10,348 nt of DNA from an uncultured Rikenella sp. (GTDB taxonomy: Bacteria > Bacteroidota > Bacteroidia > Bacteroidales > Rikenellaceae), in the NCBI RefSeq assembly GCF_910579375.1, contig NZ_CAJTUJ010000067.1, positions 1 through 10,348 of the forward strand, in the 5' to 3' direction. How positions within the stretch are numbered: the stretch's first letter is position 1; each line of letters begins with the position of its first letter. The notes beneath the pieces were generated by a model that saw nothing but the letters and a program-made list of their open reading frames with translations, was not told the origin of the DNA and made no database searches. Shown one piece after another: positions 4,849 through 10,348 of the stretch. The position numbers were made by a program, and so were the translations under genes.

Positions 4849-5454
4849 ATGTCCGTCATAGCCTACCTGCGTGTCAGCACCGACAAACAGCACATTGAGA
4901 ACCAGAAAGAGGAGATCCGTCGATTCGCCCGGATCCGCGACCTCGCCATCGACCGGTGGGTCACCGAAACGGTCAGCGGCAAGACGCGGGATCGAGACCG
5001 GAAACTCGGCCCGCTGCTGCGGAGCATGCAGAGCGGAGATACGCTGATCGTGACCGAAATTTCGCGCCTGAGCCGCACGCTCACCGACCTGATGTCGATT
5101 CTGGGCCGATGTCTCGAAAAAAACATCGTCCTCTACAGCACCAAAGAAGGGTACGCTTTCGACAACAGCATCAACAGCAAAGTGCTGGCTTTCGCTTTCG
5201 GCCTCGTCGCCGAGATCGAACACAACCTGATGTCGCTCCGGACGAAGGAAGCACTCGCTCTCCGCAAGGCCGAAGGCATCCATATCGGGCGGCCGTACGG
5301 CACGGACGTCAAGAAACGCATCCTGATCGACAACCGCCACGCCATTGCGGACATGTTGCGTCAGGGGCGCACGGTGAGCCACATCTGCCGCACGTTCAAC
5401 GTCTCGCGCACAGTCTACTACACTTTTCGGCGCGAATACCGATTCCCGGAATAG
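4849..5454 (+). CDS. Small serine recombinase, DNA invertase/resolvase family
   Basis: This 201-residue protein carries the resolvase/invertase catalytic domain. YLRVSTDKQ (6-14) holds Arg8 and the nucleophile Ser10, EISRLSR (70-76) holds Arg73 and Arg76, and the dimer helix region AEIEHNLMSLRTKEAL (121-136) follows. A C-terminal helix-turn-helix lies at about 163-195 (ADMLRQGRTVSHICRTFNVS). Length and order match invertases such as Bacteroides Mpi, which flip promoters by recombining inverted repeats; resolution of dimers is an alternative. One conserved position differs: relatives usually read E-R at 124-125, and here it is E-H (His125). The other catalytic residues are present, so activity is likely but not certain. 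It has no neighbouring transposition gene and no obvious operon partner. It converges on the GH3 gene. Confidence 0.9.
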   Translation: MSVIAYLRVSTDKQHIENQKEEIRRFARIRDLAIDRWVTETVSGKTRDRDRKLGPLLRSMQSGDTLIVTEISRLSRTLTDLMSILGRCLEKNIVLYSTKEGYAFDNSINSKVLAFAFGLVAEIEHNLMSLRTKEALALRKAEGIHIGRPYGTDVKKRILIDNRHAIADMLRQGRTVSHICRTFNVSRTVYYTFRREYRFPE

Positions 5455-5500
5455 CAGACGGGGCAGGACGCCCCGTCTGTTCGGTGAGTCCTGCCCCGTC
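5455..5500. terminator. Nested hairpins between convergent genes
   Basis: Two alternative stems share the same left arm. CAGACGGGGC (5455-5464) pairs with GCCCCGTCTG (5470-5479), and GACGGGGCAGGAC (5457-5469) pairs with GTCCTGCCCCGTC (5488-5500). The site lies between the stop of the recombinase gene and the stop of the GH3 gene, so it probably ends both transcripts. There is no T-tract on either strand, so it is not a canonical intrinsic terminator. Confidence 0.5.
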
Positions 5501-5519
5501 CGTATTGCCGCCGCCGCTC

Positions 5520-8390
5520 CTATAGCTCGGCCAGCTCGACTTCGCAAATCCGACCGCGATCGCTGAGGATCAGGATGCGCAGGTCGCTCGACGTCGCGCC
5601 GTCGAACCGGTAGCGCTCCGTCTCGCCGTTGTTCATCCGGCTCTTGCCGCGCCACACGGGGATGAAGAGACCGCCGCCGCTCGAAAGCTGAATCTCGAAC
5701 TCCACGGGTTCGCCCTCCGCCCACGCGATCCCGATCTCCGACGGCTTCGCCCCGCTGCGCAACTCATAGGTGATATACTGGTTTTTCGTCCCCTCCCAAG
5801 CGGTCTGCGGGTCGCCGTCCACGGTGTAAATCGCCCGCCCGTCGGCCACGCTCGCCGACACCTTCGCCGCCAGCGCCCCCTTGCGCTCCGTCGCCCGCAT
5901 CTCCCGCAGCCGGCCGGCCTCGACCACCGTAAAGTCGCGCCGCAGCCGGATATCCTCCGACGAGGCGCCGATCATCACCGTGAAGTCTCCCGGCTCCACC
6001 GTCCAGTTGTAATCCTTGTCGAGGATCTCCAGGTCGCGCGGATGGAGCTCGAACTCGACTATCCGGCTCTCGCCCGGCTTCAAGTGCACCCGCTCGAAGC
6101 CCCGGAGCACCTTTTCGTAGGCCATCACAGAGGAGAGCCGGTCGTGCAGATAGAGCTGCAAGACTTCGTCCCCGACCCGGTCGCCGGTATTGGTCACGGT
6201 GCACGAGACAGTCAGCCCCCGATAGGGGGTGATCACAGTGTCGGAGAGTTGCAGGTCGCTGTAGGCGAACGTCGTGTAGCTCAGTCCGAAACCGAACGGA
6301 TACAACGCCCCGTTGACCCGTGCCCGATGGCTGCGCGGCCCGTTGGCTCCCCACGAGTCGCTCTGGGCCGACGGCAGCGTCGGGAAGTTGAACGGAATCT
6401 GCCCCACGCTCCGCGGGAACGTCACCGTCAGCTTGCCCCCCGGATTGTAGTCGCCGAACAGCACCTCCGCCACCGCCGTCCCCCCGTGCCGCCCCGGATA
6501 CCAAGCCTCCACGATGGCCGGCACATACCGATCCGCCCAGTTGATGGAGAGCGGCCGGCCGTTGATGAGGACGAGAATCACCCGTTTCCCCTGCGCCTTG
6601 AGCGGCGTAATAGCTTCCAGCAACTGCTGCTGACGGCCCGGCAGGTCGAGGCTCGACCTCGACTTGTTCTCGCCGCACGTCCTCGTTCCCCCGCCCAAAA
6701 CCATCACTACGACATCCGCCTCCGCGGCCGCTTTATATGCCACATCGATACTGTCGCGTTCCGCCTGCGTCAGCGGATAGTCCATCAGCTCCGAGTCCGG
6801 CCAGTTGTCGTCCACCAGCTCGCACCCCTTGGCATACGCCACCTCGACCCCCTCCGGCACCGCCGCCCGGATCCCCTCCAGCACGCTCACCGGCTCCACG
6901 GCGTTGGGCCCGTAACGGGCCGTCACGAAGTCCGTCGCCCGGGCGTTCGGCCCGATCACCGCAATGCACCGCACACTGTCCCGACAGATCGGCAGCGTGT
7001 TCGCCTCGTTCTTGAGCAGCACGATGGACTCCAGCGACATCTGCCGGGCCACCGCCTCGTTCTCCTCGCTGCACACCTCGGCATCCGCCGCCCGCAGATC
7101 GTTTCGATAAGGATTGTCGAACAAGCCGCACAGGAACTTCACCCGCAGAATGTCCCGTACCCGGTCGTCGACCGTCTCCTCGCTCAGCGCCCCCTCGCGC
7201 ACCAGCTCGCGCAGCGGCACGATGAACGAATCCGGCGACCGGAACGTACACCGCACGTTGAGCCCCGCCTCGACCGCCTGTCTCACCGCCTCCTTCATAT
7301 CCGCCGCCGTAAAGTGCTTGCTATAAAGGTATTCCACCGCGTCGCTGTCCGACACCACGTAGCCCCGGAACCCATACCTCCCCCTCAACACCTCCGTCAG
7401 CCAGTAGCGGCTGCCCTGCACCGGCTCCCCGTCGAAGTCGTTGTACGAGCTCATGATTCCCAGCAACCCCGCCTCGCGAATCACCCGTCCGAACGGATAG
7501 ACATGAATCTGCTCCATCTCCCGTCGCGACATCTGGGGGTTGTTCCTCGCCATCCCTTCGCGCGCGCCCTTGCCGTTGCTGTATCCCACGAAGTGTTTGG
7601 CCGTCGCCGCCACCCCCTGCGACTGGATGCCGCGCACCAGCTGAATCCCCAGCTCCGCCACCAGGTAAGGCGACTCGCCGTAGACCTCTTCGTAGCGCCC
7701 CCACCGCTGGTCGCGCCCCACATCCAGAATCGGCGCATAGACATTCGTATAGCCCAACATCCGCGCCTCGCGCCCCTCGATCTCGCCCATCCGGTAGACC
7801 AGCTCCCGGTTCCACGTGTGCCCCACCCCCAGTTGGGTGGGGAAATTAGTCGCCTTGAAGCTCTCCACCCCGCGCAGCCCCTCGTTCGTGAAATCGACCG
7901 GAATACCCAGCCTCGTCTCCTCCACAAAGAACCTCTGCACCTCGTTGATCGCCCACGCATGGTTCGACGCCGGCCACACATACGGATTGCTCCGGTTGCT
8001 CCGCCCCGGCGGGTAGCCGTTCAGATGCTCGTCGATGGCGCCGATGCCGTCTTTCCAGATGCGGTCGGTCTTCCACTCCGGCTTCGGCAGGTCGTCGGTC
8101 AGCACGCGGCCGTAGCCGTAAAGGGTAGCCATCTGGGCGGTCTTCTCGTCAAGGTTCATCTGCGAGAGGAGATCTTCCACACGCCGGTCGATCGGCTGGG
8201 TCGGATCTTCGAAAATGTCTTTCTTCCCGTTTTTGTTGAAGTCGATCCATCCGTTTCGGTAGATGTCGCCCCGGGGCTTATACTCGGGACGGATCACCGG
8301 TTTTCCCGCTTTGTCGAACCCCTGTGCGGCGGCGCTCCCCGCCAGACATGCACAGAACAGGGCCGGCAAAAGCACGGTCTTTCTTCTCAT
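5520..8390 (-). CDS. Secreted glycoside hydrolase family 3 enzyme
   Basis: This 956-residue protein has a signal peptide (MRRKTVLLPALFCACLAGSAAA, with cleavage near 22-23). A calcium-loop-like segment DFNKNGKKDIFED (50-62) precedes the GH3 barrel (about 65-425), which has KHFVGY at 265-270 and the nucleophile Asp348 in YVVSDSD. The second alpha/beta domain (about 450-700) carries the likely acid/base Glu574 in TCGENKSR, then LDLPG. A fibronectin-III-like domain (about 725-822) follows, with LQLYLHD and LRGFERVHLKPGE. A C-terminal ~115-residue domain (about 840-956, TVDGDPQTAW near its start) looks like a discoidin/CBM32-type beta-sandwich. GH3 enzymes release beta-linked glucose or xylose from the non-reducing ends of oligosaccharides; the substrate cannot be told from sequence alone. 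It has no lipobox, so a periplasmic location is likely. No SusC/D or other carbohydrate genes are adjacent. It has its own promoter. Confidence 0.92.
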   Translation of the reverse strand: MRRKTVLLPALFCACLAGSAAAQGFDKAGKPVIRPEYKPRGDIYRNGWIDFNKNGKKDIFEDPTQPIDRRVEDLLSQMNLDEKTAQMATLYGYGRVLTDDLPKPEWKTDRIWKDGIGAIDEHLNGYPPGRSNRSNPYVWPASNHAWAINEVQRFFVEETRLGIPVDFTNEGLRGVESFKATNFPTQLGVGHTWNRELVYRMGEIEGREARMLGYTNVYAPILDVGRDQRWGRYEEVYGESPYLVAELGIQLVRGIQSQGVAATAKHFVGYSNGKGAREGMARNNPQMSRREMEQIHVYPFGRVIREAGLLGIMSSYNDFDGEPVQGSRYWLTEVLRGRYGFRGYVVSDSDAVEYLYSKHFTAADMKEAVRQAVEAGLNVRCTFRSPDSFIVPLRELVREGALSEETVDDRVRDILRVKFLCGLFDNPYRNDLRAADAEVCSEENEAVARQMSLESIVLLKNEANTLPICRDSVRCIAVIGPNARATDFVTARYGPNAVEPVSVLEGIRAAVPEGVEVAYAKGCELVDDNWPDSELMDYPLTQAERDSIDVAYKAAAEADVVVMVLGGGTRTCGENKSRSSLDLPGRQQQLLEAITPLKAQGKRVILVLINGRPLSINWADRYVPAIVEAWYPGRHGGTAVAEVLFGDYNPGGKLTVTFPRSVGQIPFNFPTLPSAQSDSWGANGPRSHRARVNGALYPFGFGLSYTTFAYSDLQLSDTVITPYRGLTVSCTVTNTGDRVGDEVLQLYLHDRLSSVMAYEKVLRGFERVHLKPGESRIVEFELHPRDLEILDKDYNWTVEPGDFTVMIGASSEDIRLRRDFTVVEAGRLREMRATERKGALAAKVSASVADGRAIYTVDGDPQTAWEGTKNQYITYELRSGAKPSEIGIAWAEGEPVEFEIQLSSGGGLFIPVWRGKSRMNNGETERYRFDGATSSDLRILILSDRGRICEVELAEL

Positions 8391-8420
8391 AAAATCAAAG
8401 ATTTGGTGTTAGTAGCGGGA

Positions 8421-8428
8421 CAAAGATA
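8421..8428 (-). promoter_or_regulatory. -7 box of the GH3 gene
   Basis: On the minus strand TATCTTTG matches TAnnTTTG exactly and lies 30 bases before the start codon. A good TTTG is not seen at the usual distance upstream, where the sequence is GC-rich, so activation by a regulator is possible. Confidence 0.55.
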
Positions 8429-8498
8429 GCCACTTTTTCCCTCAGCCGCCCCACATCCGGGGTGCGGACACCGGACGCAGAGATATAAAAGGAGATAC

Positions 8499-8532
8499 AA
8501 AAAAGCACGGGGAAGAACCACCATCCCCGTGC
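8499..8532 (-). terminator. Terminator of the btuG-like gene
   Basis: On the minus strand GCACGGGGA pairs with TCCCCGTGC (8505-8513 and 8524-8532), followed by six T (8499-8504). A second GC hairpin, GCGCCCC/GGGGCGC (8536-8542 and 8555-8561), precedes it. Together they separate the B12 unit from the GH3 gene. Confidence 0.85.
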
Positions 8533-8600
8533 CCCGCGCCCCGTCTCGCCGGAAGGGGCGCTTCCGAATAAAAACCTTACACTACTAAAGTTTTTACCTG

Positions 8601-9683
8601 TTATTTATTCACCGGAACCACCTTCGAGACGTACGGCCCCTGTGCCCGGTCCGTCATTTGATATTGGAAAGTACCGTCTGCATTGTAGCAATCCACTGTA
8701 CCCGGGCCGGTGTATCCGGAATTGATCACGAACAGTTCTTCGGTCAGCGGATTGGCCGAAATGCCGTAGACCGAGTTGCCGGGCGCTTCCGCCAGAAAAT
8801 CGGCCACGGCATCGGTCGCCAGATTGATTTTCCGGGACGATCCCGTGTAGGTCTCCCAGCTGAAATGTACGGTGTAGAGGTAGTCTCCGAGCACGGCCAT
8901 GCTCGACACGGTCACGTCCGGAAAAGTATAATCCACCCTGTTTTGTTTCGGGTCGATCCGATGGAGCCGCGCGTCTTCCAGCATGGTCGTCCACGAGTCG
9001 TCGTAGACAGCCGAAGTCGTCAGGTACAACCGCCCGGCACCGACCGTCAATCCGACGGGATTAGTCGGCGTCGTAATCTGCGCCTCTTCCGTAAATGTCC
9101 GAATATCGATCACCGACACGGTATTTCCTTTGGTTTGTATCCCTTCCGGAGTGGCGTTGTTGGCCACATAGATTTTGTCGTTCAACACGGCGATCCCCTC
9201 GCAATACTTGCCGTTCACGGGAGCCGTACCTGTCACTTCCAGGGTCAGGGTGTCGATCCGCACGACTTCGCCCTTATACGACGAGACGTAGACTTTTCCG
9301 TCGTGCGCCGCCAACGAGCGCGCTCCCTCGACTGCCAACCGTTTCCGGACTTTTCCGTCGACTGCTCCCAGTACGACCACTTCGCCGCTGCCGTTCAGGG
9401 TCACATAGGCCATCGTCCCGTAGATCGTCATGTCGTTGGGCAAATCGCCCAGCTCGTCACCCGGGTTCTGCATTCCGAAATAATCCGGCGTAAAATGTTT
9501 CGTTGCGATGTCGTAATACCCCAATGTCGCGTTTCCGCCGCTTTGCGTACCTTCGTTGAGGACGTAGTATCCGATGGTTTCGGTGGGTTCGTGGGGCAGG
9601 GGCACTTTGGGCCCTTTGTCGTCTTTACAGCCGAAGAGCAACAATGCGGCGCTGAGTGCCGTCAGGAGGTTGATTTTTTTCAT
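8601..9683 (-). CDS. btuG: Surface beta-propeller lipoprotein, probable cobalamin-binding BtuG
   Basis: This 360-residue protein has a lipoprotein signal peptide with lipobox LFGC (Cys19). The next residues, KDD, match the Bacteroidetes surface-export signal, so it should face the outside of the cell. The rest is built of repeated beta-blade units typical of YncE/DUF5074 propellers (GKVYVSSYKGEVVRIDT, NDKIYVANN, NTVSVIDIRT, GRLYLTTSAV, GDYLYTVHFS). BtuG is a seven-bladed surface propeller of Bacteroides that binds cobalamin very tightly and hands it to the TonB-dependent channel BtuB. The length and fold fit. The full cobalamin riboswitch upstream on the same strand is the main reason for choosing BtuG over a generic DUF5074 protein. 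Unusually, no btuB or other B12 gene lies downstream: a terminator and then the GH3 gene follow. Low cobalamin should raise expression. Confidence 0.78.
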   Translation of the reverse strand: MKKINLLTALSAALLLFGCKDDKGPKVPLPHEPTETIGYYVLNEGTQSGGNATLGYYDIATKHFTPDYFGMQNPGDELGDLPNDMTIYGTMAYVTLNGSGEVVVLGAVDGKVRKRLAVEGARSLAAHDGKVYVSSYKGEVVRIDTLTLEVTGTAPVNGKYCEGIAVLNDKIYVANNATPEGIQTKGNTVSVIDIRTFTEEAQITTPTNPVGLTVGAGRLYLTTSAVYDDSWTTMLEDARLHRIDPKQNRVDYTFPDVTVSSMAVLGDYLYTVHFSWETYTGSSRKINLATDAVADFLAEAPGNSVYGISANPLTEELFVINSGYTGPGTVDCYNADGTFQYQMTDRAQGPYVSKVVPVNK

Positions 9684-9930
9684 CTTTTTTCGTGTGAGTT
9701 AAAAATGGTTTCCAAACGACTTGTGCCGCTGTCGGAAACTGCATCGAACCCGGACGAAAATCGACCTTCCGGCCGGTACGACGATCGTACGGCCGTTCTC
9801 TGTCGTTCTTCTCCGCGCACACGAAACAGCGCGCACGGAGATCGACTCTCCCTCTTCGGAAATCTCAGAAAAACAAGGTAAAAAATCGTGGCGTTCTCCG
9901 GCTCTAAATCCTCGAAAGCGGACAACAAGG
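9684..9930 (-). promoter_or_regulatory. Long leader between riboswitch and btuG-like gene
   Basis: About 250 bases separate the riboswitch aptamer from the start codon. On the minus strand, just after the aptamer, an imperfect hairpin (9893-9926, one G-G mismatch and one bulge) is followed after seven bases by a run of six T (9880-9885); it could be an attenuator terminator. Further on are a hairpin at 9771-9794 (GGCCGTACGA stem) and a small one at 9837-9851. Overlapping reading frames in this stretch are not convincing. The distance argues for transcriptional rather than direct ribosome-site control. Confidence 0.35.
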
Positions 9931-10199
9931 GTACGGCAAGGCAGGTCTTCTGACTTACCCCCGAGCGACGGGCCGCGCCTTCCCATTCCGAGGCATCTGT
10001 CGGCTCAGAGCCGGCGAGAGTCCTCACGAACAGTGGCGTATACAAGATTGCCTGTCACCCGATTTGTCGGTATCGCACGCGCGAAGTACCGAGGGGTTCA
10101 CAGCAGCGGGACTGTCCGGGATTCTCACCCGGTTCCCTTTTGATCGCCGCCCTCCGACCGTCCGTTTCGGAGTGGAGAGCTTCAGCGAACCATTGCCGG
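9931..10199 (-). promoter_or_regulatory. Cobalamin (B12) riboswitch
   Basis: Read on the minus strand, the aptamer shows GGGAACCGGGTGAGAATCCC (10136 downwards), then GGACAGTCCCGC and CTGCTGTGA, later GCCACTG and GGGAAGGC, and finally the B12 box AGTCAGAAGACCTGCC (9940-9955). These are the conserved blocks of the cobalamin riboswitch in the right order. The closing P1 stem is visible: GGCAA near 10193-10199 pairs with TTGCC at 9935-9939. Cobalamin binding is expected to turn down the downstream btuG-like gene. Confidence 0.93.
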
Positions 10200-10201
10200 T
10201 A

Positions 10202-10234
10202 CAAAGATAGATTTCTTTTTCCGAACTTGCCAAA
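10202..10234 (-). promoter_or_regulatory. Promoter of the B12 riboswitch transcript
   Basis: On the minus strand TTTG (10231-10234) and a perfect TATCTTTG (10202-10209) are separated by 21 bases. Transcription would begin near 10196, exactly at the first bases of the riboswitch P1 stem. Confidence 0.8.
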
Positions 10235-10239
10235 TCTCC

Positions 10240-10348
10240 CGCCTTCTTTTTTTGTAGAGCGTGGTTCATGCAAGGATGGCGCACATGAGGACAAGTAGAG
10301 GAAGCTGTGCGCTGGTTTAGAGCTTGTTAAGACCGAAGCTGTCATAGC
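10240..10348. other. Uninterpreted right edge
   Basis: I find no supported gene, RNA or repeat in this last stretch. The minus-strand reading frame here runs on into the promoter and riboswitch, so it is not credible as a gene. A gene or element ending just beyond the window is possible. Confidence 0.4.

Noticed and set aside
6042..8429. Very long plus-strand reading frame opposite the GH3 gene
   Set aside because: The product is dominated by Arg, His and Pro, as expected for the antisense of a GC-rich gene. The opposite strand encodes a complete GH3 enzyme with all motifs.
8658..9881. Long plus-strand reading frame opposite the btuG-like gene
   Set aside because: It is a shadow frame. The minus strand has the lipoprotein signal, the propeller repeats, the riboswitch and the terminator.
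9680..10045. Minus-strand frame overlapping the riboswitch and leader
   Set aside because: It starts inside the aptamer and its sequence is explained by the conserved riboswitch blocks.
1..10348. CRISPR array or complete insertion sequence
   Set aside because: No regularly spaced repeats and no transposase frame are present. The only mobile remnants are the prophage relic and the solitary serine recombinase.

Overview
The window looks like a chromosomal segment from a GC-rich Bacteroidales bacterium. An Alistipes-like genome is my best guess, but the genus is an inference. The basis is repeated promoters of the Bacteroidetes type (TTTG, about 19-22 bases, then TAnnTTTG), lipoproteins and a glycoside hydrolase of Bacteroidetes style, a DUF6549 phage protein, and a serine recombinase close to the Bacteroides Mpi invertases.

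Layout. Bases 1-482 hold no convincing gene but contain strong hairpins and a repeated 14-base motif. A putative lipoprotein gene follows (483-1463) with its own promoter. From about 1533 to 3676 lies a 2.1 kb degraded prophage inserted in the 3' end of a tRNA-Lys gene. It contains an N-terminal integrase fragment, a DUF6549 spanin-like lysis gene and a hicAB toxin-antitoxin pair, bounded by a 14-base att repeat. The tRNA's original terminator now lies beyond the far att copy. Next come tRNA-Lys(TTT) and tRNA-Lys(CTT) on the minus strand with a shared promoter, a divergent DUF2148 iron-sulfur protein gene, and a small serine recombinase gene (4849-5454). Converging on the recombinase is a minus-strand GH3 glycosidase gene (5520-8390). 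Upstream of that, also on the minus strand, is a surface beta-propeller lipoprotein gene (8601-9683) preceded by a full cobalamin riboswitch (9931-10199) and promoter. The riboswitch, surface-export signal and fold together suggest BtuG, the cobalamin-capture lipoprotein. The last ~110 bases are not interpretable.

How the parts work together. The vitamin B12 unit is one regulated transcript: promoter, riboswitch, ~250-base leader, btuG-like gene, terminator. No btuB is seen next to it. The GH3 gene has its own promoter. The prophage relic has lost the catalytic half of its integrase, so it should be immobile, but its toxin-antitoxin pair appears intact.

The most unusual signal is a long interrupted inverted repeat around hicAB. 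The predicted 5' end of the mRNA, including the hicA start codon, is complementary to the hicB stop region near the 3' end. This could fold the mRNA back on itself and mask toxin translation, or could mark an invertible segment.
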